Positions 1-6,441 of a DNA stretch of 17,477 bases are shown here, piece by piece. The stretch comes from GCA-003244245 sp964250265. Its GTDB lineage: Bacteria; Actinomycetota; Actinomycetes; Mycobacteriales; Pseudonocardiaceae. A program made the position numbers and the translations under genes. How positions within the stretch are numbered: position 1 is the first letter of the stretch; each line of letters begins with the position of its first letter. The stretch is from assembly GCA_964250265.1 (NCBI GenBank), contig CAXUFG010000105.1, positions 1 through 17,477 of the forward strand. The letters are read 5' to 3'. The notes under the pieces are model-generated. The model made no database searches, was not told the origin of the DNA, and was given only the letters and a program-made list of their open reading frames with translations.

Positions 1-2
1 CA

Positions 3-326
3 CTGGTCCCGGCCGGGTTGGCGGTGGGTGGGCCGCGGGTACTCAGGGGTGGGCTAGTGGTGGGGCGGGCCGGGCGAGGGCGCCCGGTGGTGGGGAGGGT
101 GTGCATGGACCAGTTGATGGTCGACTGCGGGGACGACCAGATCGCCGAGGGCGCCGAGGTGATCTTTTTCGGCACCGGCGAGGGTGGTGCGCCCACCGCT
201 GCGGAATGGGCCGGCAAGCTGGGCACCATTCATTACGAAGTGGTAGCGGGAATGGCCCGTCCCGGGTTGACCCGGACCGTACGGGGTCGCCGTGCGGCTC
301 TGACGCTGGCGAGGGTCGCCCCATGA
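3..326 (+). CDS. alr: Alanine racemase, C-terminal part (5' end outside window)
   Basis: This is the 3' end of a PLP-dependent alanine racemase, which converts L- to D-alanine for peptidoglycan in the cytoplasm. The frame is open from the window edge at base 3 and stops at TGA 324-326. The family signature GRVCMDQ lies about 27-33 residues into the visible part, and GTIHYEVV, typical of the C-terminal beta domain, follows. The PLP lysine and catalytic tyrosine would lie upstream and cannot be checked. One oddity is that the usually well-kept GYADG segment reads GLAVG here. The stop overlaps the start of the next gene (ATGA at 323-326), so the two are probably translationally coupled. The family call is firm; the activity of this copy is not shown. 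Confidence 0.88.
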   Translation: MVPAGLAVGGPRVLRGGLVVGRAGRGRPVVGRVCMDQLMVDCGDDQIAEGAEVIFFGTGEGGAPTAAEWAGKLGTIHYEVVAGMARPGLTRTVRGRRAALTLARVAP

Positions 327-1396
327 GGCCCCGGTGGGTGGTCGGCGCGGCGCTGGGCACGCTCGCTTCGACCGCACTCGTCGCCGGAGCCGCGCATCTC
401 AACCGCATCGGCAAGCTGCGCAGGGTTGCCGCCGAAGCGCCTGACGAACTGCCGCCCGCGCTGCCGCCGGACCGGGAGTACACGGTGTTGGCCGACGACG
501 GGGTAGCGCTGTCGGTGGAAGAGCTGGACCCGATCGATGGCGGATCGCCCGAGTTCACGGTCGTGCTGGTGCACGGCTACACACTGGACCGGCGGACCTG
601 GCTGTTCCAGCGCTACGAGCTGGCGCATTCCACCGCCCCTCGGGTTCGCCAGGTGCTCTTCGACCTCCGTAGCCACGGCCGCTCCGGGCGTTCGCTCCGC
701 AGCGCCTGCATGATTGAACAACTCGGTCGCGACCTGCACGCGGTGATCAGTAAGGCCGCCCCTGAGGGCCCGGTCATCGTGATCGGGCATTCCATGGGCG
801 GCATGACGATCATGGCGCTGGCGGAGCACAACCCAGAGCTGTTCGCCGAGCGAATCTGCGGGGTGGCCTTCGTCAACACCAGCGCCGGGGACATCGGCCG
901 GTCGGGTCTGTCTCGCCCGTTCCTGTCCCGGCGCAGCCCGATCATGTCAGTGGCCAGGCCGCTGTCCAGCTGGGAGCCCAGCACGCGGGCGATCGATCGC
1001 GGGCGGGATGCCGCCGGGAATCTGGCCTGGAGCCTGACCCGCAAGCTCTCCTTCGTCGACAAGGCGATCAGCCCCGCGGTGGTTGAACTGCTATACACGA
1101 TGATCAATGCCACCTCCTTTGAAGTCGTGGTCGACTTCGTGGCCACTTTCGGGGAGCACAACCGGTACGCTGCGCTGGCCGGTCTGCAGTACGTCAAGGC
1201 ACTGGTGATCGGGTCCGACGGTGACCTGCTGATCCCCTACTATCACGCTGAAGCGATTGCGGCGCTGCTGCCGGACGTCGAGCTGGTGCAGGTGGCGGGG
1301 GCGGGTCACGTGCCGATGCTGGAAAGGCCCAAGCTCGTCAACGAACATCTGATGAAGTTTCTGGTGCAATGCGCAGGGGCCCTGCCCCACCGGTAG
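323..1396 (+). CDS. Membrane-anchored alpha/beta hydrolase
   Basis: The product is a 357-residue alpha/beta-hydrolase-fold enzyme of unknown substrate. A hydrophobic stretch at about residues 6-24 after MRPR looks like a membrane anchor or uncleaved signal. The oxyanion motif HGY is at 84-86, the nucleophile elbow GHSMGG has Ser157, the likely acid is Asp301 in DGDLLIP, and the catalytic histidine is His329 in GAGHVPM. The triad is therefore complete. I chose ATG 323 because it overlaps the alr stop by four bases; an in-frame ATG at 101 would run through alr coding sequence. The 3' end overlaps the tsaE frame. A hydrolase between alr and tsaE is a common actinobacterial arrangement. It could be an esterase, lipase or haloperoxidase-like enzyme; the sequence does not decide. 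Confidence 0.88.
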   Translation: MRPRWVVGAALGTLASTALVAGAAHLNRIGKLRRVAAEAPDELPPALPPDREYTVLADDGVALSVEELDPIDGGSPEFTVVLVHGYTLDRRTWLFQRYELAHSTAPRVRQVLFDLRSHGRSGRSLRSACMIEQLGRDLHAVISKAAPEGPVIVIGHSMGGMTIMALAEHNPELFAERICGVAFVNTSAGDIGRSGLSRPFLSRRSPIMSVARPLSSWEPSTRAIDRGRDAAGNLAWSLTRKLSFVDKAISPAVVELLYTMINATSFEVVVDFVATFGEHNRYAALAGLQYVKALVIGSDGDLLIPYYHAEAIAALLPDVELVQVAGAGHVPMLERPKLVNEHLMKFLVQCAGALPHR

Positions 1397-1911
1397 AAAC
1401 GGGTGTGTGCCTGGTGTTGGAGCTGGCAACCCCGGCGGACACCGACCGCCTCGGCCGGGCGGTAGGTGAGCGGCTGCGCCCGGGTGACGTGGTGGTGCTG
1501 TCCGGGCCGCTGGGCGCGGGCAAGACGGTGCTGGCCCGGGGGATTGGCGCCGGGCTGGGCGTTCGCGGGCCGGTGACCTCCCCGACCTTCGTGATCGCCC
1601 GGGAGCACCCCGCGCTGCCCGGGGGGCGCGGGGTGCCACTGGTGCACGTCGACGCCTACCGGCTCGGCGGGATGGCTGAGCTCGACGACCTCGATCTGGA
1701 CACCGATCTACTCGCGGCCGCCGTGGTCGTCGAGTGGGGCGAGGGCATGGCCGAGCGACTGTCCGACGAACACCTCCTGATCCGGCTGCACCGGCCGGGT
1801 AACGGCAGCGGCGGGGACCGCCGAGTCGCGCAGCTGTCCGGTCCGGCCCGGTTGATCCCCGAGCCGGACCCCCCCGTGCCTGCTTGCGCGCCCGAAATGG
1901 GTGATCCGTAA
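1369..1911 (+). CDS. tsaE: tRNA t6A biosynthesis ATPase TsaE
   Basis: TsaE is the small ATPase that works with TsaB and TsaD to put threonylcarbamoyl on A37 of ANN-decoding tRNAs. The Walker A loop is GPLGAGKT at residues 46-53. The motif HVDAYRL (93-99) and the late VEWGEG (121-126) match the family. ATG 1369 gives 180 residues and a 28-bp overlap with the hydrolase gene, but it has no visible ribosome binding site. In-frame GTG 1405 or 1414 would fit the family's usual short N-terminus better, so the first dozen residues are doubtful. The C-terminal 40 residues after the core are proline- and glycine-rich and poorly conserved. tsaB follows after a few bases, consistent with one transcript. 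Confidence 0.93.
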   Translation: MRRGPAPPVETGVCLVLELATPADTDRLGRAVGERLRPGDVVVLSGPLGAGKTVLARGIGAGLGVRGPVTSPTFVIAREHPALPGGRGVPLVHVDAYRLGGMAELDDLDLDTDLLAAAVVVEWGEGMAERLSDEHLLIRLHRPGNGSGGDRRVAQLSGPARLIPEPDPPVPACAPEMGDP

Positions 1912-1922
1912 ACTCGTTGTCC

Positions 1923-2576
1923 ATGCTGGTGTTGGCGCTGGATACGGCGACCTCCGCGGTGACCGCGGGGTTGCTTCGGCTGCCCGCCGCGGGCTCACCG
2001 GAGGTTCTGGCAGAACGCGTCAGCGTGAACGCCAGGGCCCACGGTGAACTGCTCATGCCCTCGGTGTGCGAGGTGCTGGCTAGCGCCGGGGTGTCGATGC
2101 GGGACCTCGACGCGGTGGTTTGCGGCGCGGGCCCGGGGCCGTTCACCGGGCTTCGGGTCGGGATGGTCACCGCCGCGGCACTGGGCGATGCCCTGAGCAT
2201 CCCGGTATATCCGGTGTGCAGTCTCGACGCGATCGCCCACCGGTCCGGTCCAGGCAGCCCGTTGTTGGTGATCACAGACGCTCGGCGCCGCGAGGTCTAT
2301 TGGGCGTGTTACGACTCCTCCGGCGCGCGGGTCGACGGTCCCCACGTGAACCGGCCGGCTGACCTGCCGCTGGCCAGCGTGGCACGGGTGGCTGGCGGGG
2401 CCGACGTGCCGGGTTTGCCGGTGGCACCTCCACGCCACCCTGACCCGGCCGCGCTGGTCGCCGTGGCCGCGGCAGCCTTACGGGCCCATGCACCGCCTGC
2501 CCCGCTCAGCCCGCTGTACTTGCGGCGCCCGGACGCGGTGGAGCCGGGGCCGGCCAAACGGGTCACGCCGGTATGA
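1923..2576 (+). CDS. tsaB: tRNA t6A biosynthesis protein TsaB
   Basis: TsaB is a 217-residue ASKHA-fold protein that dimerises with TsaD and supports t6A synthesis. The N-terminal phosphate-binding strand begins MLVLALDTAT, and the hallmark GPGPFTGLRVG follows about 70 residues in. ATG 1923 is preferred over TTG 1917 because the first strand then begins at residue 2, as in homologues. Its TGA overlaps the ATG of rimI (ATGA, 2573-2576), a typical translational coupling. The C-terminal third is shorter and more variable than in enterobacterial TsaB, which is usual for actinobacteria. The call is firm. Confidence 0.95.
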   Translation: MLVLALDTATSAVTAGLLRLPAAGSPEVLAERVSVNARAHGELLMPSVCEVLASAGVSMRDLDAVVCGAGPGPFTGLRVGMVTAAALGDALSIPVYPVCSLDAIAHRSGPGSPLLVITDARRREVYWACYDSSGARVDGPHVNRPADLPLASVARVAGGADVPGLPVAPPRHPDPAALVAVAAAALRAHAPPAPLSPLYLRRPDAVEPGPAKRVTPV

Positions 2577-3013
2577 GCTTCCTGATCAAACCGATGGTGG
2601 CCACTGACACGCCGCGCTGCGCCGAGCTGGAACGTCTGCTGTTCAACGGCGACGACCCGTGGGGCCCGGAGGCCTTCGTGGAAGCGATGGCCGTGGGTCA
2701 CCACTATCTCGCCGCGCGGGAGGGCGACTCGCTGATCGGCTATGCGGGTCTGGCCCGGACCGGGGCCGAGGCTGAGATCCATACCCTCGCGGTGGACCCG
2801 GCGCATCATCGCCGGGGGATCGGGCGCGCGTTGCTGCGAGCGGTCCTCGGCCATGCGGTGGGGGCCACCGTGTTCCTCGAGGTGCGCACCGACAACGAGT
2901 CAGCGATCTGGCTCTATCGCAGTGAGGGATTCGACGTGATCGGTATTCGTCGCGGTTACTACCGGCCCAGCGGGGCCGACGCGTTCACGATGCGCAAGCT
3001 GGCCGACCGGTGA
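2573..3013 (+). CDS. rimI: GNAT N-acetyltransferase RimI family
   Basis: This 146-residue protein has the single GNAT domain of RimI, which in other bacteria acetylates the N-terminal alanine of ribosomal protein S18 and possibly other proteins. The acetyl-CoA loop is HRRGIGRALL at residues 79-88; its first position is His where Gln or Arg is usual. The later signature with paired tyrosines (GYYRPSGADAFTM, 118-130) is characteristic of RimI. It lies between tsaB and tsaD with a four-base overlap at the 5' end, an arrangement widespread in actinobacteria. The true substrate in this organism is inferred only from the family. Family confidence is high, substrate confidence moderate. Confidence 0.92.
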   Translation: MSFLIKPMVATDTPRCAELERLLFNGDDPWGPEAFVEAMAVGHHYLAAREGDSLIGYAGLARTGAEAEIHTLAVDPAHHRRGIGRALLRAVLGHAVGATVFLEVRTDNESAIWLYRSEGFDVIGIRRGYYRPSGADAFTMRKLADR

Positions 3014-3033
3014 CCTCCCGCGGAGGCGGCACA

Positions 3034-4086
3034 ATGACCGGGATTGTGTTGGGCATCGAGACCTCCTGCGACGAAACCGGCGTGGGCGTCGTGCGGTTGT
3101 CCTCCGACGGGACGGTCACCCTGCTCGCCGATGAGATCGCCTCCAGCGTCGACGAGCACGCCCGCTTCGGTGGCGTGGTGCCCGAGGTGGCGTCTCGGGC
3201 CCACCTGCAGGCGATGGTGCCGGCGGTGCGCCGTGCGCTGCGGGTCGCCGGCGTCGCGCCCTCCGATGTCGATGCGGTGGCGGTCACCGCGGGCCCGGGG
3301 TTGGCCGGCGCGCTGCTGATCGGGGTGGCCGCGGCCAAGGCGTACGCGGCGGCGTGGGACGTCCCGCTCTACGGGGTCAATCACCTCACCGCGCACGTCG
3401 CGGTGGACACCCTGGAGCACGGTCCGCTACCTCCGGCGCTGGCCCTACTGGTTTCCGGCGGGCATTCCAGCCTTCTTGAGGTGTCGTCGCTGGTGGCTCC
3501 GTTGCACCCGCTGGGCGCCACTGTCGATGACGCCGCTGGGGAGGCGTTCGACAAGGTGGCACGGCTACTGGGACTGGGTTTTCCTGGTGGGCCGTTCATC
3601 GACCGGGCCGCCCAGGACGGTGATCCGGGCAGCGTCCGATTCCCCCGAGGCCTCACCGGAGGAGGTGACGCGCCCTACGATTTCTCCTTTTCCGGGCTCA
3701 AAACCGCGGTCGCCCGGCATATCGAGGCATTGCAACGTGCCGGGATCATGGTGCCGGTCGCCGACGTGGCGGCAGCCTTCCAGGAAGCCGTGGTGGATGT
3801 GCTCACCAGCAAGGCGATCCGGGCTGCCACTGACCGCGGGATCGACACCCTGCTCATCGGGGGTGGGGTGGCCGCCAACTCCCGGTTACGCGCGCTGGCG
3901 CAGCAACGCTGCGCGGCGGCCGGGCTGCAGTTACGGGTTCCCCGGCCGCGGTTGTGCACCGACAACGGAGCCATGGTGGCCGCGCTCGGCGCGCACCTGC
4001 TCGCCGCCGGCGCCCCCCCGTCACCGCTCAACATCCCCGCCAACCCGGGCCTGCCCATCACCACCTCGCTGGTGGGTAGTCGTTGA
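3034..4086 (+). CDS. tsaD: tRNA threonylcarbamoyladenosine transferase TsaD
   Basis: TsaD (formerly Gcp) transfers the threonylcarbamoyl group from threonylcarbamoyl-AMP to A37 of tRNA. The 350-residue product opens with GIETSCDETGVG and carries the metal-binding HLTAH at residues 117-121, aligned with the two iron/zinc-binding histidines of E. coli TsaD. LLVSGGHSSLL and the late IGGGVAANSRLR are further family motifs. I chose ATG 3034 because GGAGG at 3022-3026 lies seven bases upstream; GTG 3010, which overlaps the rimI stop, is an alternative adding eight residues. It closes the t6A cluster, and its stop is only 10 bp from the convergent phosphatase stop, with no terminator hairpin evident between them. 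Confidence 0.97.
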   Translation: MTGIVLGIETSCDETGVGVVRLSSDGTVTLLADEIASSVDEHARFGGVVPEVASRAHLQAMVPAVRRALRVAGVAPSDVDAVAVTAGPGLAGALLIGVAAAKAYAAAWDVPLYGVNHLTAHVAVDTLEHGPLPPALALLVSGGHSSLLEVSSLVAPLHPLGATVDDAAGEAFDKVARLLGLGFPGGPFIDRAAQDGDPGSVRFPRGLTGGGDAPYDFSFSGLKTAVARHIEALQRAGIMVPVADVAAAFQEAVVDVLTSKAIRAATDRGIDTLLIGGGVAANSRLRALAQQRCAAAGLQLRVPRPRLCTDNGAMVAALGAHLLAAGAPPSPLNIPANPGLPITTSLVGSR

Positions 4087-4096
4087 GAGCTGCTGG

Positions 4097-5692
4097 CTAG
4101 ACCGCGTGCAGGGTGGGTTCGCGATCGGGCACCACGAAGGATCCTCTGGTCTGCACGCCCGCACCGGGCCGGGATACGAAGGGCACCACTTGGAAGTCGG
4201 CCCGCAGCTCAGCTTGAGTGATCCGGGCGCGCACGTACCCGCGCCGGTTGTTGAAGAAGCGGATATGGGGGTTCTCGGCGAGGATCGCGGCGATGCGAGG
4301 GTCGGTCTCTGAGCCGTCCCCACCCGAGGTGATCGAGCTGGTCACCAGTTCAGTACCGACCGGCACCGACGAAGGATCGTCGAAGCGTTCCCGGACCTCG
4401 GCCGCCCAGTGCGAGTGGATGTCACCGGTGAGCACGACGGCGTTGCGCACCGTTGATTCACGCAGCCCCGCGACGATCCGATCGCGGCTGCCGGTGTAGC
4501 CGTCCCACGCATCGGGGTTGAAACCACGGCCCGGCCCGGGTGTCAGGTCAACCTGCGAGAAGAAGACCTGCTGGCCCAGCAGATCCCAACGGGCCCGGGA
4601 TCGGGCCAGGCCGTCCAGAAGCCAGCGCTCCTGCTCGGCTCCGGTGATCGTGCGAGTGGGATCGGAACGCTGCGGGCAGTCCGAGTTGACCCGGTCGCCG
4701 CAGGGCTGATCGTCGCGGTACTGCCTGGTGTCGAGCAGGTGGAAGGTGACCAATGAGCCCCACTGCGCTCGGCGGTAGAGCTGCATGTCGCTGCCGTGTG
4801 GTATCGAGAGCCGGCGCAGCGGCATGTTCTCGTAGTAGGCCTGAAACGCTGCCGCGCGCCGGGCGAGAAACCCTGATTGCGGCTTCTCCGGCACCTCGCC
4901 GGCCCAGTTGTTGGCCACCTCGTGGTCGTCGAACACCGCCAGCCACGGCGCGACCGCATGGGCTGCCTGCAAGTCGGGATCGGTCTTGTACTGGGCATAG
5001 CGCTGCCGGTAGTTCGCCAGCGTCTCGGTCACCGGTCCGGCGTGGTCGCGGATGTTTCCGCTGGGGGCGAGGTACTGGTGCGCGGCGTACTCGTACTGGT
5101 AGTCGCCGAGGTGCAGGATGACATCCGGGTGCTCGGCGGCCAGCCCACGGTAGGCGCTGAACCACCCGTGCTCGTACTGCGAGCAGCATGCGAAGCACAT
5201 CGTGAGCGCGTCGAGGCTGGTCGCCGCCGGCGTCGTCCGGGTGCGACCAACCGGTGAGAGATGCCCGGCCGTACGGAACCGGTAGAAGTACTCGTGGCCC
5301 GGACTCAGACCGGCGAGCTCGACATGCACGCTGTGCGCCGCCTCCGGGACCGCGGTACTGCGTCCGCGCCGCTCGATCTGCCGGAACTGCCCGTCGGTAG
5401 CGAGCTCCCACTCCACCTCGACGGGGCGCGCGGGCATTCCGCCAAGGCCGTCCTCGGCTAGTGGGCGGGGTGCAAGCCGGGTCCAGAGCACCACGCCCTC
5501 CGAGGTGGGATCACCCGAGGCCAGCCCCAGGGTGAACGGATCGCTGAGCGCCTGGCTGCGGTTGGCCGCCGCCGACCCGCAAGCTGATCCCCCCAGCGGC
5601 GACGCGATGAGCACGGCCCCCGCTGCGGCACCCACGACAAGTGCCCGCCGCCTGACCACTACGCGACCCCCCGTCCCGACCGGTCCGTTCAT
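4097..5692 (-). CDS. phoD: Tat-exported PhoD-type alkaline phosphatase/phosphodiesterase
   Basis: This is a 531-residue member of the PhoD family, secreted Ca/Fe-dependent phosphatases or phosphodiesterases. From ATG 5692 the N-terminus has a twin-arginine run RRRALVVG (R14-R16) followed by a hydrophobic small-residue stretch, fitting Tat export. GTG 5659, with a G-rich run upstream, is an alternative start that keeps the signal. The PhoD N-terminal beta domain follows (SDPFTLGLASGDPTSEG). The metallophosphatase core has CCSQYEHG with Cys169/170, LGDYQYEY with Asp197, FDDHEV at 254-259, and GDIHSHW with Asp424, His426 and His428, so the metal ligands appear complete. It is convergent to tsaD and divergent from groES. 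No obvious Pho box was seen upstream. The exact substrate cannot be told. Confidence 0.9.
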   Translation of the reverse strand: MNGPVGTGGRVVVRRRALVVGAAAGAVLIASPLGGSACGSAAANRSQALSDPFTLGLASGDPTSEGVVLWTRLAPRPLAEDGLGGMPARPVEVEWELATDGQFRQIERRGRSTAVPEAAHSVHVELAGLSPGHEYFYRFRTAGHLSPVGRTRTTPAATSLDALTMCFACCSQYEHGWFSAYRGLAAEHPDVILHLGDYQYEYAAHQYLAPSGNIRDHAGPVTETLANYRQRYAQYKTDPDLQAAHAVAPWLAVFDDHEVANNWAGEVPEKPQSGFLARRAAAFQAYYENMPLRRLSIPHGSDMQLYRRAQWGSLVTFHLLDTRQYRDDQPCGDRVNSDCPQRSDPTRTITGAEQERWLLDGLARSRARWDLLGQQVFFSQVDLTPGPGRGFNPDAWDGYTGSRDRIVAGLRESTVRNAVVLTGDIHSHWAAEVRERFDDPSSVPVGTELVTSSITSGGDGSETDPRIAAILAENPHIRFFNNRRGYVRARITQAELRADFQVVPFVSRPGAGVQTRGSFVVPDREPTLHAV

Positions 5693-5737
5693 CACACGCC
5701 AGAGTGCCCGATCCGCGCCAGTGTGAGTCGGCCCACT

Positions 5738-5797
5738 CCCGAGCTCAACAGCAGCGCTGTTCCAAGGCGCTGCGAGAGCGCTGGTGTTGAGTTCGGG
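5738..5797. repeat. Long imperfect inverted repeat upstream of phoD
   Basis: Arms 5738-5758 and 5777-5797 are 21 bases each, with 19 Watson-Crick pairs, one G-T wobble and one G-G mismatch, around an 18-base loop. The left arm begins CCCGAGCTCAACAGC. It sits about 45 bases upstream of the phoD start and 40 bases before the groES promoter. It could be an operator, a structured phoD leader, or a terminator. No T-run follows in either direction. Confidence 0.75.
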
Positions 5798-5837
5798 AAG
5801 CACAGTGCAGCTGAGGCTGGTTTTGGGGCCACCCGGG

Positions 5838-5867
5838 TTGAATGATTAGCACTCGGCGCAGTAGTCT
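5838..5867 (+). promoter_or_regulatory. Putative groES-groEL1 promoter
   Basis: TTGAAT (5838-5843) and TAGTCT (5862-5867) are 18 bases apart and resemble a housekeeping actinobacterial promoter (TTGAC-like, TAnnnT). Transcription would begin near 5874, at the left edge of the perfect-arm CIRCE, so bound HrcA would block initiation. The match is by eye and the -10 is not strong. Confidence 0.5.
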
Positions 5868-5872
5868 GCCAA
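5846..5872 (+). promoter_or_regulatory. Degenerate CIRCE operator (first of two)
   Basis: The left arm TTAGCACTC (5846-5854) is perfect. After nine bases the right arm reads GTCTGCCAA (5864-5872), matching GAGTGCTAA at six of nine positions. It abuts the better operator directly and lies between and over the putative -35 and -10. It is either a decayed second HrcA site or a duplicated left arm. Confidence 0.55.
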
Positions 5873-5899
5873 TTAGCACTCTGGTCACCAGAGTGCTAG
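5873..5899 (+). promoter_or_regulatory. CIRCE operator for HrcA
   Basis: TTAGCACTC (5873-5881), nine bases, then GAGTGCTAG (5891-5899) matches the CIRCE consensus at 17 of 18 arm positions. CIRCE is bound by the HrcA repressor and gives heat induction of groE operons. It lies about 100 bases upstream of the groES start, at the presumed transcription start. hrcA itself is not in this window. Confidence 0.93.
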
Positions 5900-5921
5900 C
5901 AAAGGCCCGAGCCGCCTCGAC

Positions 5922-5967
5922 CCCCGCGACGGCGGGGTGGCAGGAGCCAGCAACACCCAACCTGCCA
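5922..5967 (+). other. Hairpins in the groES leader
   Basis: CCCCGC (5922-5927) pairs with GCGGGG (5932-5937), and TGGCAGG (5938-5944) pairs with CCTGCCA (5961-5967). They would lie back to back in the mRNA leader, upstream of the GGAGG at 5991-5995. No clear pairing with the ribosome binding site was seen, so a thermosensor role is unsupported. Confidence 0.4.
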
Positions 5968-6002
5968 GCTCTTCGAAGACCCCAGAAAGTGGAGGTCATA
6001 CC

Positions 6003-6299
6003 GTGGCGAGCGTGAACATCAAGCCGCTCGAGGACAAGATCGTCGTACAGGCCAGCGAGGCTGAGACGACGACCGCGTCCGGCATCGTCATCCCGGACAC
6101 GGCTAAGGAGAAGCCCCAGGAGGGCAAGGTCCTTGCCGTGGGCCCGGGCCGGGTCAATGACAACGGCACCCGCATCCCGCTGGATGTGAGTGTCGGCGAC
6201 GTCGTCCTCTACACCAAGTACGGCGGCACCGAGATCAAGCACAACGGCGAGGAGTACCTGATCCTCTCCGCGCGCGATGTGCTCGCTGTTGTTAACTGA
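6003..6299 (+). CDS. groES: Co-chaperonin GroES
   Basis: GroES is the heptameric lid of the GroEL chaperonin. The 98-residue product starts at GTG 6003, seven bases after GGAGG (5991-5995), reading VASVNIKPLEDKIVV. The mobile loop that contacts GroEL contains SGIVIPD (26-32), and the roof and core segments (VGPGR, YTKYGG, YLILSARDVLA) are standard. Length is normal for the family. It is transcribed from the CIRCE-controlled region and followed 142 bp later by groEL1, with repeats and a GC-rich hairpin between. An in-frame ORF extends upstream to 5937 but runs through the leader and is not used. Confidence 0.97.
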   Translation: MASVNIKPLEDKIVVQASEAETTTASGIVIPDTAKEKPQEGKVLAVGPGRVNDNGTRIPLDVSVGDVVLYTKYGGTEIKHNGEEYLILSARDVLAVVN

Positions 6300-6342
6300 C
6301 GGTTCGACCGTCTGTTAGCTGACGGTTCCACGTTAACTTGAC
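6291..6342 (+). repeat. Short direct repeats over the groES stop
   Basis: GTTAACTGACGGTTCGAC (6291-6308) and GTTAGCTGACGGTTCCAC (6314-6331) agree at 16 of 18 bases, with starts 23 bp apart. A third partial copy, GTTAACTTGAC, is at 6332-6342. The first copy contains the last codons and stop of groES. It also forms a six-pair stem, GACGGT-TCG-ACCGTC, at 6298-6312. This looks like local duplication of the gene end. Confidence 0.6.
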
Positions 6343-6376
6343 CGCCCCGCGGCCCTCCGGGGTCAGCGGGGCGGTC
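6340..6376 (+). other. GC-rich hairpin between groES and groEL1
   Basis: GACCGCCCCGC (6340-6350) pairs perfectly with GCGGGGCGGTC (6366-6376) around a 15-base loop. No T-run follows, so it is a weak terminator at best. In Mycobacterium tuberculosis the groES-groEL1 message is reported to be processed between the two genes, so an RNA-processing or differential-stability element is plausible. It could also be an attenuator. Confidence 0.65.
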
Positions 6377-6441
6377 TGCATCAAGGCCCGGTTGATGCCG
6401 GAGGCCAATTTTACAGTCCGCTCGTGAGGGAAAGGCAGTCA

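Larger units (their letters stand above)
5693..6002. other. Divergent intergenic region between phoD and groES
   Basis: This 310-bp gap holds no convincing gene. It contains a 60-bp inverted repeat near the phoD side, a promoter-like pair, two abutting CIRCE operators, and an untranslated leader of about 130 bases with two small hairpins ahead of groES. Each is listed separately. The in-frame extensions of phoD and groES into it lack the expected codon bias and cross these regulatory sites. Confidence 0.7.

Noticed and set aside
101..322. N-terminal extension of the alpha/beta hydrolase
   Set aside because: It lies within alr in another frame. The ATG at 323 overlaps the alr stop and starts a plausible membrane anchor.
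1091..2275. A 394-codon minus-strand frame across the hydrolase, tsaE and tsaB
   Set aside because: The translation is low-complexity Arg/Pro/Ala sequence and crosses three well-supported genes on the other strand.
3476..4312. A 278-codon plus-strand frame overlapping tsaD and the end of phoD
   Set aside because: It is an out-of-frame shadow of tsaD, rich in Arg, Pro, Ser and Trp, with no family likeness.
5938..5995. RNA thermosensor in the groES leader
   Set aside because: Small hairpins exist, but none convincingly covers the GGAGG at 5991-5995, and CIRCE already accounts for heat control.
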